From: Kalmusia sp. IMI 367209
Taxonomy: Eukaryota > Ascomycota > Dothideomycetes > Pleosporales > Didymosphaeriaceae
Assembly: GCA_027946365.1 (NCBI GenBank)
Contig: JAPEUQ010000013.1
Span: forward strand, 434,001-498,000
Length of the DNA stretch: 64,000 nt
Direction of reading: 5' to 3'
This document shows, piece by piece, positions 21,661 to 34,252 of the stretch; the first letter of the stretch is position 1, and each line of letters starts with the position of its first letter. Position numbers and translations under genes: made by a program. Under the pieces are notes generated by a model, which was not told the DNA's origin, did no database searches, and saw only the letters and a list, made by a program, of their open reading frames with translations.

Positions 21661-24005
21661 ATGGGCATCACTGCGCTTTGGAATGTGATCAAAGAGCAGG
21701 ACCGAAGCGTTCCAATCGCTCAGCTGGCTGAAGAACATTTCAAACAGCATGGCCGTCCCTTGAGGATTGCAGTGGACGAGGCAGACTGGCGCTTCAACAA
21801 CCTGACTATGCAGCAAGTCTACATGATTCGCGAATGTGAGTAACTCGAAAGGCAGGATGGAACGATGATGGGCTGATCATGTAGCGTCAAATCAACCCGC
21901 CTTTCAAGGGATCGAGAAGTCCATGTTTTATCGTATTTGCCGCCTTCTTGCCCTTAACATACAATTGTTATTCGTGTTTGACGGCGCAAGTAGGCCTTGG
22001 AAGCGGGGGCGTCGCGGTGGGGGCAAAAATAACTCTGAAGAAAGGACGTTACTCAAGCAGCTTCTCACCTACTTCCAAGTTCCTTATCATGAGGCCCCCG
22101 GCGAAGCCGAAGCAGAATGCGCCCGTCTACAGCAGTTGGGGGTAGTCGACGCCGTCTTCTCCCAAGATTCGGATACGCTTATGTTCGGAACTGGTGTTCT
22201 AATCCGAGACGACCGTGTTGCGAAAGAAAAGGGCAATAATGATCGCTCTAAGGAAAACACAAAGAAGAGCGGGACAACAGTGAGGGTGAGTCTCCTAACA
22301 ATATATCAACGTTATACGCGAAGCATGCTCATCCCATACCAACTTGTAGGTGGTGTATGGACAAGAAATCAAAGACAAACACAATATGGACCGTGAAGGG
22401 CTAGTACTCTTTGCAATGCTTTGCGGCGGTGACTATGACGTGAAAGGCCTCCCGGGCTGTGGCCCCGCGATGGCCACTCGTGTAGTACATGCCGGCCTGG
22501 GCGCATCACTCTGTCAATGCAAGACTAAGATAGATTGTGCGAAGTGGCGAGAACGGCTGGTCGCGTGTATCCAATCGCAGAAAGGCTCTCGCATAGTCAT
22601 TCCACACGACTTCCCCGACATCGAAACTCTAGACAAGTACAACCGGCCTAAGATTTCATCCGATGAGAAGCTACGAAATTTATGTGGCTTACGCAATGGC
22701 TGGGACGCTCGGATTGATGAACTTGAGCTTTTAGAGGCCACCAGTACGTATTACGAGGAGAAACGCACATGATGTCCTGGACTATCAGCCTCTATACAAT
22801 TCGTTCCCTGTGATATCTCACTCTGGGGCGGATTGAATGGATAGCTATTCCTAGATGCTTTATTCCTCGTGCATCTTGTAACTTTCAGTGCAACCACAAA
22901 GTTTCCACTGACACTTGCGCTAGGCTCACGATTCAGTATTTGGGGTAGACTATACATGAACTGGGTAAACTTCGCAAGAATTCTGCTTGATGGAAGCACG
23001 AACTGATTTCGAGTCTTCTAGGTCGGGCCTGTTCTCCTCACGAAGTACTTAGTCGCCAGGAATCCATCCTTACCTAAAGAAGACGTGCACCAGATCAAGC
23101 TCACAAAAAAGCGCCACAAGGATACCGATCAGTCCGCCTCTCTGCCATTGCTTAAACAACTCACTTTCTGCCCTTTTGATCTCACCACTCTGCAGAGGAA
23201 AGATTTCGAAGGCGATCGAGCCCATTATTGGACCAATGTAGTGGAAGACAATTTCGACCCCGAGCACCGCGTAAAAGCGGAAATACCGACGTATTTACTG
23301 CAGAGGGCCTTGCCGTCAGATGTGTTAGATCCGCCACCGACACAGAAGAAAACTCCTCTGAGGCGTAAGAGACAGGCGGAGGATAATGACGTAGGCAGTA
23401 GTGCAATGTCTTCTGGCGGGTCAAAGAGGAGACAGCCTAGATCTAATGCCTCTCTGCTTGATGCAACCTTCTCAGAGGATGACTATTACCGAGGATCGGC
23501 GCCAGCATCTATCCAATGCTCTCACAGCATTCGACCCAAGCCATCCAAAGCTGAGTACATCAGCTTGCTATCAGATTCAGATGAGCATAATTCTCCTTCT
23601 AGCCGATTCTCGACCGTCAAAGATCTGGGAGGAACCCCATCCGATTCTAAGGATTCAGCAGATGAGCTAAACAGAGCTATACAACTTAGTTTACAAGAAC
23701 TTGAAGTTGCGCGTAGGTCAGATGGCACCAGTAACGGAAGCGCTTCGCGGGGGTTCGAGATTGAAAGAGACTCGATGGCTTTTACACGGTCCCTCCATCA
23801 AGCAGAGGCTGCTCCTGATTCTTCCAGCACAGCGGAGACCTGTGCGGCTCGTCTTCGGTTCTTTGGCTCCCAGCATCGCGAGGAAGCTACGGCGCCCACA
23901 CAAACTCTTGTGTCGATGCAAGGGTTTTCTACCTCACATAGATCAGGAACGAACACTGACACTCGCCCACCAGCGGAAGAGATTGAGACCATTGATCTCA
24001 CCTAG
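21661..24005 (+). CDS. yen1: Yen1/GEN1-type XPG-family Holliday junction nuclease
   Basis: Exons 21661-21835, 21885-22285, 22350-22743, 22924-22964 and 23022-24005 give 664 residues. The XPG-N block (MGITALW, AVDEADWRFNN, FVFDGASRPWKRGRRGG) and XPG-I block (APGEAEAECARL, SQDSDTLMFG) hold the acidic metal ligands. CGGDYDVKGLPGCG is the helix-hairpin-helix region. Exon 4 is only 41 nt after a 180-nt intron. Without these joins the frame hits stops, and with them the segment SIWGRLYMNW then VGPVLLTKYL continues the domain. The C-terminal tail is disordered with a UIM-like LNRAIQLSLQELE (about 553-565) and ends in the SUMO-interacting-type sequence ETIDLT. The enzyme resolves four-way DNA junctions in homologous recombination. 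It lies in the nucleus. Confidence 0.9.
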
Positions 24006-25534
24006 GTCTGGATCTCAATGCGGGTATGGCAGGGCCCCTTGGAACAGAGATTGGTGGTATATAGCCCACGATAGAGGTGACAGCCGATTGTCATGCTCTA
24101 CAGCCAACAAAACTAGTGGGTACCGGGTTAATTGTAGAGCATGACCAAGCCAGGCGACACCAATTCTCGTAAACTTTTTTTGAGCTGTGCATTAGGAAGC
24201 TAAGTTTCCATCACACCGGAGGTCGTGTGCGCTATGAGTTGTCGACTATGGAGAAAAGCAAAAACTGTAGGATCGAAGACTTCGTCTGGCCTGGCTGGCA
24301 AGTAGCTTGGTCACGATAAGGAAGGAAACGCTAGACGAGCGTCTTCGTTGAGGTTATTGGTCTTGATATTAGAACTTGATTCAAATGGGAAGGAACAGCT
24401 CTAGCTGCATAAGACTTGTCTTGTCAAGTGCACTGCCAACTCTGGGCTACAAGTTCGGAGGGGTCAACAGTTATGATAGAGTTGTTGGTCGATGTGTATA
24501 GTTACGAGATCCTATCGAGTCAATCAGATACTAAGAGCCCGCAGCGGCTTCTCACTGGCTCTCCCGCTGCCGAGACGTACCCCACAACGCCTATCTTGCC
24601 ACTATGCCTGTCGCGGATTAGCCTAGCATGCTCCGAATGCAACATCACGCCGCAGACGACGGTTTGGCACGCGATAAAGAGCCTCTTCGCCAGACGCACA
24701 GACTGATTGACATGTTTCTATCGAGTCACAACGGCATCTTTGCTTCTCTCCGACATCGTATCGGAGATAGGGGCGCGGAAATGCTGTGAGAGCGGTTGCC
24801 GTCAAACGCACTTTGCACTTGGCAACTGCCCACTGGCGTCGCCCTGGTCTTCTCACGACCATGGGCCTCGTGCACTGGGTTGCGGCTTAGAGCATCGTCT
24901 GCTGGACTCCGATAAGGCTGTTGTGTTGCAGACACGCATCACAGGGTCCACTCACACGATCCAGCAACCCGTCACGCTCGTCTAATAGCGATGCTTTTTA
25001 TGGACCGCTGGCATTGCTACTCCTCTGATAAGGCTAGCGGGACGCTCCGCAGTGTCCCACTGATGCGCGGTACGCGACCAAAACCAACGTCCATGTTATC
25101 GCTGATATCCCCCGGTGTGACTTGTTTGAGGGTATATTATCTCTAGTCCCAGCCTCCTTATAGATGAGAGCAAGAACATAAAAGTTTTTCCCGCGGGCAC
25201 TACAGCCCGGTCAACTCTAGGTCACGCTACAACCCCTGGGAAGCAGCCCGCAACTTGTAAATCACGATCCCGCTTGGCTAGTGGTGTGCCGAGCAAACCA
25301 GGGCTGTACAAACTGGATCCGGAACGCGAGCCGTTGTTGAAGGAGGAGGATAGAGCGCCCCGCACGGGCCGTTCAAGTCCATTTCCCCCACGTCATTCTC
25401 TTACGGCCCGGGATTATCATTCGGTCGCATCGAGTAGCAGTCACAGCTCAAGCCTCATACTTAAGCCCGCCGCAGTCGCAGCCCGGCATGAGGTCCACGA
25501 TAGCGACGAGCCTTCTCTCGTCCCCTGGGAGATC
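24006..25534. promoter_or_regulatory. Upstream region of NCS1 permease with GATA sites
   Basis: This stretch of 1.5 kb has no separate gene. HGATAR sites, the target of nitrogen regulators of the AreA type, occur at 24910 (CGATAA), 25026 (TGATAA), 25096 (TTATCG, reverse) and 25137 (TTATCT, reverse). The frame of the permease stays open upstream from 25535 to about 25130 without an ATG. It encodes a Ser/Pro-rich stretch including EREPLLKEED, which may be coding if joined to an unseen first exon. Confidence 0.4.
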
Positions 25535-27438
25535 ATGGAAAAGTTGAAGAGTTCGAAGATCGGCCATTGGAGCCAGAAGCTCGCCGTGGATAATGACGAA
25601 GGTTTGACTACGGCCCAGTTGATGCTCTAGTAGGTTCCCACGTTCATCGTGTTTTTGGGCAGCTCAGTCCTGACTTGCCCTATAGCAACTATGATTTGAA
25701 GCCCGTCGAACGTGCGCGCAGGCAGTGGGGAGCCTGGAATTTCGTCGGTTTTTGGGTTGGTATGTTTGCTCTTTGCCCTCGACGATGTGTAATTGTTTTT
25801 TTTTCTACGCACATGTGCTAATGAAGTCCAGCTGACTCATTCAACATCAACACTTGGATGATTTCAGGCAGTAACATCGCTCAAGGACTATCATGGTGGC
25901 AGAGTTGGCTTTGCGTCTGGGTACGACATGTTCCATTCTCGAATATCTGAACGATCCATTTAACAAGTGCCTAGCTCGGCTACTCGATTGCAGCCTGCTT
26001 TGTCTGCATGACTGGCCGCATTGGCGCAACATATCACATATCCTTCCCCGTCGTCAACCGCGCATCTTTTGGCATTTGGGGTGCCCTATGGCCTGTTTTC
26101 AATCGAGCAGCCATGGCCTGCATCTGGTACGGCGTACAGGCATGGATTGGAGGAACCTGCGTCTACCTCATGATCCGCAGCATCTGGAACAACTGGCGCA
26201 ATGACCCTGGAGACGGGACTGGAGGCATCCACAACGGCATCCCTAGCTCGGGCACCAACACGGTTGCTTTTGTCTCGTTTTTCCTCTTCTGGGCCGGCTC
26301 GCTGCCCGCTATCTGGTTTCCGGTCGAGAAGATCCGTCATCTCTTCACCGTGAAAGCCTACTTTGTGCCCACCGCGGGCATTGCATTCTTCATTTGGGCC
26401 ATCGTCCGTGCAAAGGGTATTGGTCCGATTGTGCATCAGCCGGGAAGCGTGCATGGCTCTGAACTCGGCTGGCTCATGGTCCGCGGTATCATGTCTGCCA
26501 TAGCAAACTTCGCCACGCTCATTGTCAACGACCCTGACTTCGCGCGTTTCGCCCGCAAGCCGCACGACGCGCTGTGGTCGCAACTATTCACCATCCCTCT
26601 AGGCTTCGCCATTACGAGTTTCATCGGCATCATCGTGTCGTCGTCGTCGACCGTCATCTTCGGCGGCGAACCCATCTGGAATCCTCTGGACCTTTTGGAG
26701 TCCTTCCTCGAAGAGGACAACGGCGCAGGCCAACGCTTCGGCGTCTTCATCATCTCGTGCGCCTTCACGCTCGCCCAGCTCGGCACAAACATCGCCGCCA
26801 ACTCCGTCTCAGCAGGCACAGACATGACGGCGCTCGCACCCCGCTGGATCAACATCCGCCGCGGCGGCTACATCTGCGCGCTCGTCGGCCTCGTCATGTG
26901 CCCCTGGCATCTCCTGTCCACCAGCAACAACTTCACAACGTACCTGTCGTCGTACTCGGTCTTCCTGTCGTCTATCGCCGGCGTCATGATCTGCGACTAC
27001 TACGTCGTGCGCAAGGGTTACCTGCAGATCCACGACCTGTACTCGGGCAAGAAGACGGGGCCTTACTACTTCACCTTGGGCTTCCACTGGCGCGCCTACG
27101 CCGCCTACATCGCCGGCATCCTCATCAACGTCGTCGGCTTCGCCGGCGCAATCGGCCGCAAGGTGCCCCTCGCTGCCTCCCGCATCTACGACCTGAACTA
27201 CTTCTGCGGCTTCGGCGTCGCCGCCATCGTCTACTGGGCGCTGTGCAGAGTGAGTCCCGTCCCCGCTACGAGCGATACCTGGATGGAGGTCGGCGAGATG
27301 ATCAGCGACGACTTTACCGCTGCGTCGGGGAGCGACGAGGAGGGGAGGTACGACGAGGAGGTTGTGGCTGGGGGAAACGGAAAGGGGGGGCTGCCCTTGA
27401 AGCATGACGGCGATGTTCATGCTGGGAATAAATTCTGA
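25535..27438 (+). CDS. NCS1 nucleobase permease (uracil/allantoin type)
   Basis: Exons 25535-25629, 25686-25759, 25832-25920 and 25975-27438 give 573 residues from the first in-frame ATG. The spliced start reads AQLMLYNYDLKPVE, then WGAWNFVGFWVADSFNINTW, the substrate-site region of NCS1 helix 1, then GATYHISFPVVNRASFGIWG (helix 3) and MVRGIMSAIANFATLIVNDPDFARFA (helix 6). About twelve membrane helices follow, with a Gly/Asp/Glu-rich cytoplasmic tail. These proteins import uracil, allantoin, uridine or related compounds with H+ at the plasma membrane. The sequence looks closest to the Fur/Dal4 branch. The true start may lie upstream, because the open frame preceding the ATG includes an acidic dileucine motif (EREPLL). 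GATA sites upstream suggest nitrogen control. Confidence 0.88.
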
Positions 27439-28136
27439 AAGAGGGTGTTGCTTGGGGCGAGAAAGGACCATCGATATCGACGCGTTGCGTCTGAGGATGA
27501 GGACGGCATCGAGATGGATGCTTTAGGGGGTACATAGGATGGGATGATTTTTTGTGTGTATTTTGTGTCGGGAGTGATACCAGGCCTACGGGCCATCGTT
27601 GCCTTCGCTGTTTACGGAATTTACGACTTCACGTCATTGCATCTACAGAATCGCTAGAATCAGCCTATTGCTCCTTGCGTTGGATTGTCTGGACCTCATA
27701 TATCCGTGCTATCGCGAGATGCAGATTCACCTCGTGTGGCATCGCATGAGCATATGCAGATCTCCCTTCACGCTCAAACTCAAACCCCTCGACGGCGTGT
27801 TTTGTAGAATGTTGATATCTTCTCCTTTGGATGATAAGGGCGGCAGCGATAAGCGGTTCCGTGGTTGTTGTCTGGATCGCGTACCAAGCCGGGCAATGGG
27901 AAAATGGTGATTAGAGATGTGGGGGTGGGGCGTAGCCTCGTGCTCAGATGCCGTGTTTGTGGGTGGCGTTCACGAACGGTGTGATTGGCTATGTGGGCGT
28001 GGGCAGGGCACAAGACAAATATTTGCGACTTCGAATATCGTTATAGAAGTACATGGACATTTAGAATCCCACATATACCTAGCTATGCCTTCATCTATAT
28101 GGCAAAACCCGCAAACACATCCAATCCACGTCAACC
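27439..28136. other. Convergent intergenic spacer
   Basis: This 698-bp spacer lies between the permease stop and the stop of the Urb2 gene. Small overlapping frames (27552-27749 +, 27780-28013 -) have no support. Confidence 0.6.
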
Positions 28137-31100
28137 TCAAGATTCTTCCTTCACCCTCCTCTCTTTCCTTCCCTGCACTCGAACCCACTCACCCCAAACT
28201 CCCCTCCAAACATCCTTCTCGCTCCGTCCTAGTCCTGCAAACATAGCGTCAATCCCGTCTTTGTCCAATTGTCCAACACCAATTACATCCCATATCCCAG
28301 GCATAAGCTTCTCCCTGACCTCGGCCTCCAATCTCCCATATAACTGGTACCGACAGAATGAGCTGAGCAAAGGGTATACATGCTGGGACGCGTACTCGCG
28401 CGCGGCTTTGATCGGATCATTTAGTGTTGTGGCGGAACGGGTGCGCTGGACGGAAGACTGCGTGGGAGTGCAGAGAGTGCTGAGAAGTTTCGTATATTGC
28501 GAGGCGTTGGTTGGTGTAAGTCGAGTAACTGCGGAGGGCGAAGGGGAGTCGAGCCAAGGAGGGAGAGCAGCGCCACGGTTGGCGTTGGGGATGAAAAGGC
28601 AGAGGAGTAGACTTTGGAGAAGCGGGAGAAGTAGATGGAAACGCCCCCCTAGGCGGCTGCGATGTAGAAGCAAGACCAGGCGTGTTGTCTCGCATAGACG
28701 CGCATAGATGGCCGGGGCATAGGCGGATGAGAGACGAGGACTGCTGCGGGTGGACAGTTTGAGAAGGACGGTCAATACGCTTTCGATGGTGTGTTGGGAT
28801 GTCATGCTCGGTTTCTCGAGGAGAATTATGTTGATGCTATCGAGTAGGGCATTGAAGGAGGCGTCGTCTCTGCTACTACCAAGCAGAGAACAGACCTGGG
28901 GTATCAAACCGAGTTGTTGTGTTTCAGGTTCAGATCTAACGTCGTGTTTGTCGTCAATACTGGAGACCACGGCGTGAAGTAATTGAAAAGCGACAGCGGG
29001 TTTGTCCTCGCTCGCGATTGAGATACAGAAAGATACAAGGGACAGCTTCGCCGAGGTTTCAAGAGGCAGAAGTGTTTCTCTTACACATTCCAGGATGGAG
29101 GAAGTACCTTGGTTGACTAAGTTTTGACGAAGCAACTGTGATGAAACACGGAGGAGCCATTTTGTATTTGGATAGAGCTGATACTTTGCTATAGCCTCGA
29201 ACACTGCAGGCCAGGCTTGTACCGAGAATGATTCGACGATAACATCCTCAGCATCACTGAAAGCAAGCTTGGGAGACATCCACTTGCGAAGCGATGCTTG
29301 TGCTGTGCCAAAGATGTCGCCATTCTTTTTCAAGGCCTTCAAAGGCACGTGGTTGTAGGCTTCTAACACGAACTCATGAGACGCAGATCCTTTGTTTAGA
29401 GCTGTTGACAAAAAGTCCAAATATTGGTCTAATGGGAGCAAGGCTTCCGATTCATATGTCGCCAGTAGTGTTGCTCTAAGCACGGCAATCTTTGCCGTAG
29501 AACACGTCTTCGGTTTCTTGAGAGAAGACGAGATTTTGCTTCCGAATTTATCAAAAAAGATCTTGTTTTGTGCTTGGTCTTTGTTTGGTATAAGGTGGCC
29601 AAGAGTGGATTGGACTAAACTTTGTAGCAATTGGAGGATCGGAGGAGATTCGATTCCAGCTTCATGTAAAGCTTGAGCAATGTCGAAATAGGCGCTACCG
29701 TCAGAGGAGATCTTGGAAGTAGCATTCGGGATTTCCATAAGATGAACCATGATGTTAAGTAGGGCCGTCGCAACCTGGGGTGAAGACATCAACAATACTA
29801 GAAGCTTGTTTAGTGCATCCTCTCTTTGCTCTCGTGAAAGAGACGAAGGTGGCACTCGTAAGAAAGCGCATACAGAGCTTGCACGCAAGTCTTCAGCATC
29901 CTGCTCGAGCCCATTTAGAAGCGCAGTAAAAAACGCTGCTTTCAGCAGAGAATTTCCTTTGGTAAAAACTGTGTCCGCAAGCGACTCAACGAGTAAGTTT
30001 CGTGTTACCTCTTCGAATGCGGAAACGGTTTCCAACAGCCCAGAAAGCATCACCTGAGCGGTATCTTGTTCAAAAGACCCGAGCAGGTGCGCATACTCAG
30101 CACAGAACAGTTCTACCATCTCCTTCAATTCTCGCGCTCCTAGTTGGCTAGGCGAGAGAGCTTTCAAAGTTTTTCGTAGTCTCTTTTCGATCAATTCGGC
30201 AGAGTTGGGCATGCTAGCTAGAAAGTCACATGCAATGAACACGAATGCAACAGCGGCTGCACGGCATGACGAATGGAGACGTCGGTTGGGCTCCTCTTTA
30301 CGTGCTGAGCTGACATCCCTGGATGCTTGTTCAAGCAACGGGCGAACGAATTCATTCTGTAGAGCTCTGCTTTTGTGAAGATGAACAGGCCATAAGCGTC
30401 CCACGAGTAGGCATAAGGAAGTCCACGCTAGATCAAGCGCGGTAGATTGGCTTGGGCTATTGTGTTGGACCCACGACTCGTAAATTTTCCACACAGAGAG
30501 CATGTAAGGTTTCAAAGCCTCAATGGTTTCCTCAGAGTCGATCGAATGAAGCACCGCCTGAATGATTACAGCGCTGCTGAGAGCTTTGTGTGGCTGGTCT
30601 TCGGTATAATCCGTTATTCGCTCGGCATGCTTCTTAAATAAAGTTGAGACCTGTGACAGTGTCAAAGACTGTTCGAACACTCCTGCCAAAGCAAGGACAA
30701 GAGCCTTCTCTTCCCAGATTGGTGATTGTAGATCTACCAGTGGCTTCCGATTGACTAGCACAACCTTGCACAGCTGGTCATCCCATCGATCTACGAATCC
30801 GAGTAGCTGGCGATTTCGTGAAAAGGCAGATATTATAGGGCCGACAATCTTCTCAAGCACGTCTTCTCTCCTGTAAACCCTGCGAGAGCCTTGACCTGTG
30901 GGTAATAAGGCTACATGATCATTGTCATCGACATCCATTTGTTCGTCGTACTGTGTCTCGGGACCTTGAAAAGTAGAAGCTGAGATGTGGTCGAAAAGGA
31001 ACGCGGCGAGATCATTTGGTCTCTCATCAGGTGTGAAATTTGCCGACTTGGCGTCGGTTAAGAAGATGGACGAATCGATCTCAATTAAAGCGGCAATGAG

Positions 31101-32640
31101 TGACCAATTTATGACCTTCTTCTGACTGAGGGGATACTCGAGGCCTGAATGAAACCAGAATAAATCTTTTAGAATTTGTGCATCGATATTGATGTTGTGG
31201 GAGGCTAGGATGTAGAGACAATTCTCAAGAGCATCTATTGAAGCCCCAGAGGCTGGGAATTCGGGGGGTTCAAGCGAGCATCCTAAGCAATGTGCAAGGA
31301 CAACTAGGGAAGACTGTATCCACGGTTTCTCTGAAGTCCTAGCTTTCGACGTCCGCGCTGGCGAGCAACGGATGATGAGGTCGAAGAGATGTGGAACAGC
31401 AGTAAATAGAGACGTGAACTGAGCAGGAATTGCCACACCACTGTCTTCAATTTGAGCAGCTTGGAGAAGTTTTGCTTGGAGAGGCTCCAAGCTGCTAGAC
31501 AGAAGCTCCGCCCTTAAAAGACTTGGCCCATCTGCCTTGGGCGCGTCATCGTTTAACGCATTGAAAAAGGCCGTACGCGATGGAACGAGTATATGTTTCG
31601 CAATTAACCGATCTAGGATGAGATATGTATCGCGGAGTGCCCTGGGAACATGCGGCTCGTTACTGTCCACAGTGGTCTGGTGTAGCGTTTGCGAGAGGAG
31701 CAGGCTTGGGATCAAACATTCGGTCGAAAATTGATCTACCGATGCACCAGATCCGTCCCCAGTATCAATGGCGCGAAGCTCCCATATAGCCACGGCGAGG
31801 GAGAGGTCCAGATATTCCCAGCGCTCGAAGAAAACACTTGCCGCTGAATTCAATGATAAGCGTTGGGCAGCATTTAGCCAGTGCTTAAGAATACGGGCTG
31901 CTTGCGCGCTTTCTGTCCTCAAAACCATCTTCATGTGTTCAGACTGAACCGTCTCTTCACTCGATCCTTGTGAATCGCCCTTATCCCGTATACGCCGAAC
32001 GGTGGTCCTCATAGTATCAAATAGCGCTTCGAACGCGTTCGATTCGACTGTAGATTTCTTGGAAGGCGTGCTTGCGCCGGAGCCTCGTTTTCGCTTTCGG
32101 GAGGGCTGAGGATCTTCCTGTACCGTTTCGCTCGAATCTGAGACATCGCGCGGATGCCTATTTTGTTGCGTTGGTGTCGGTTGAACAATGGCATCGGCAC
32201 CGAAGTTCGCTTCTAGCGCTTTCTCGAGGATGGTCAAGAAATCAGCGTCCCTTAAGTGCGGTGCGCAGCGAGAAACTGGTAAGGTTTCAATCATCCAGTC
32301 GAGCAATTTCCATGCTTTTACATTGCCGCGCGCCTGAGCACCACTATCGGCTGTGTCCTTTAATTTTTCTAAAATCCAGCGCAAAACCCAGTCTGCTCTC
32401 GCACAAATGAGATGCTGCACAGCAGCTGAGCGCACACTGCCCTGAAGAGTCTCCCAGCCATCGGGAAGTCCTATGATGTGCGTGGCCTGTTGAATCTGTT
32501 CGTCCAGGTCGGTTAAGTTCTTGTTGACTGCTTGCAATCGCGGACGTGTTGGCGCTGGAAGGCTCGGTGATATCTATTGTACATTATTAGTCCTGAAAAT
32601 CATGATGAATTGGAGTATTTACCTGGGTCGCCGTAGCCAT
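28137..32640 (-). CDS. urb2: Nucleolar pre-ribosome assembly protein Urb2/Npa2
   Basis: Exons 32640-32623 (18 nt, MATATQ) and 32573-28137 give 1484 residues. The short first exon supplies the only ATG; the long frame itself begins without one. It is an alpha-helical repeat protein with a basic Ser-rich nuclear-type patch (SRKRKRGSG) near residue 170. The last roughly 250 residues match the Urb2/Npa2 C-terminal domain (YAPAIYARLCETTRLVLLLH, CRYQLYGRLEAEVREKLMPG, IWDVIGV). In yeast Urb2 is part of the Npa1-Dbp6 complex of early 60S precursors in the nucleolus. It is divergent from MIC10 with 249 bp between the ATGs. Confidence 0.9.
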
Positions 32641-32889
32641 CTCGCCCACTCGCTCTTGTCAGGATCGCGGCGGTTTGCAAGTGAGAGAAAAGGTGGGGAG
32701 CTCTTTCCTCCAGAAAATTTGGCTGACTAAGGCGGACGTCCCTTCTAAGCTCGGCTCTCCCGAAGCTTTTCCGCAACGACGCCAGGCGCAGAGCCAAACA
32801 CCAAAACACGACTTCAATCCAACGTCATCTCCCCAACCTGCGTCACAAGCAGTGCCGGAACGTCCAATTGACTCTATACTACCTACACT
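32641..32889. promoter_or_regulatory. Bidirectional promoter of urb2 and mic10
   Basis: Only 249 bp separate the two divergent start codons, so both promoters must fit here. The spacer is not TATA-like and has a C/A-rich leader before the mic10 ATG. Confidence 0.5.
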
Positions 32890-33406
32890 ATGGCCGACGA
32901 GACCCCCAAGCCAGCTGCGCCCGTTGCGCCCATTCCGCGCACCACCCGACCCATGAGCGAAGCTCTGCTTAACGAGAAGGTACCTTTCCCAGCCTATGCC
33001 AGCCGGAGCATTACGTCGAGCTTTGCAAGTTATTTAGCGCAACTAAACGCTTGCTACATATCAATTGCAGCTTCTTCTAAGCTAACAGCGTCCCTGCCGA
33101 TAAGCTCTAAATGAAAGTACCCTTCAGCTGCTAACATGTTCGTGGTAGTGGGACCGCTGCCTCTCCTCGATGCTTATTCGTTCCGGCCTCGGTGTATCAT
33201 TTGGCATCGTTTTCTCTGTTCTCCTGTTCAAGCGACGCGCGTGGCCCGCATGGGTTGGTCTCGGTTTCGGTGCTGGACGAGCATGGGAAGAGTGCGATAA
33301 CGTGAGAAATCGACCTACAACATACTGGCAAGACACTAATTGTTCGCAGTCATTCAAGCGAGCAGCGGCACCTCCCAAAGATGGACTACGAGTGATCAGG
33401 CCATAA
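32890..33406 (+). CDS. mic10: MICOS complex subunit Mic10
   Basis: Exons 32890-32979, 33149-33301 and 33350-33406 give 99 residues, matching the usual size. After a Pro/Ala-rich N-terminus, the second exon carries WDRCLSSMLIR followed by two membrane segments joined by a short basic loop (FKRRAWP). Both segments show the glycine pattern typical of Mic10: GLGVSFG in the first and GLGFGAG in the second. The third exon gives the SFKRAA tail. Mic10 oligomerises through these glycine motifs and bends the inner mitochondrial membrane at crista junctions. The introns are 169 and 48 nt. Confidence 0.95.
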
Positions 33407-34252
33407 ACGCACTACGGTGGTAGGGCTTGGGCAGGGAAGAACGGCGAGTCAAGGTTGGGAGATCCTGTGCAAAATACGATGTACAGTAGGACGTGGTCAT
33501 AGACGCTTTTAGGAATCCAGTACTGTATATTTTGGCACACAATTCCCGAGCATACCCACAACGTCCGGAACTTAGAATGAGCGCCTTCAAGGAAGAGCAT
33601 GCACATCCTAACAAATACGACAACCAGCCACAAATCTAGCAACAAAAGACTCGGATCCTAACAGCTACAGCCATACTAACTCTTCAGGGCTTAGTTGACG
33701 TATCAGGCCATATGCAACGCGACAATAACGAGTCCGAATACCACAACACTTTCCTCATCACCATTTAATCACCAAGGCCACCCATCCTCATTCTTACTAG
33801 TATGCCCAAAGACATCGTCAAGGCAGTAGTTACTTCTATCAGCCCCGAACACTTCCGCGATGATACAATTCTTATTTGCTGCCAGTATGAGAAAGAGTAT
33901 AGCACTATGAGAAATGACCCCAAAAGCTACAAGTGGCATGAAGGTTCGTTCTGTTTGTGGTCGTAGACTGTGGGTGTGTGTTGGTTGATGCTTGGAGGCC
34001 ATCTACAGTACAGTACGACTACACTGCTGATATGTGGGCTGACTGGCCGAAAGGCATTAAGCAACACCGCAGAAAAACCAGAAATACCATCCCGAGAGCT
34101 TTCTCTGTTGTAAGATAAGGATGATGTGAAAACCGCAGACTGTTAGCAACATGGACCACACATGCACCAAGGTTAGGGGGAAATGAATCACATCTGCAAT
34201 CCTATTGTCACAGTTTGCATCCAAGATTGGGGTGCAAGGTCGGCTTAGATTG
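33407..34252. other. Intergenic, nothing firmly supported
   Basis: This 846-bp stretch separates two convergent genes. A 77-codon minus frame at 33769-34002 starts with ATG and ends in an acidic, protein-like tail, but it overlaps nothing conserved that I recognise and has no supported partner exon. Confidence 0.5.

Noticed and set aside
22965..23021. Two stops (TGA, TAG) that seem to break the nuclease gene
   Set aside because: They lie inside a canonical 57-nt intron with a GTAAAC donor, CTGAT branch-like site and CTAG acceptor; removing it restores the family sequence.
26574..27407. 277-codon plus frame rich in Arg and His
   Set aside because: It is the +1 shadow of the GC-rich permease exon; composition is non-protein-like.
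33769..34002. 77-codon minus frame ending in an acidic protein-like tail
   Set aside because: Has an ATG but no recognised family, promoter or partner exons; left as an open question only.
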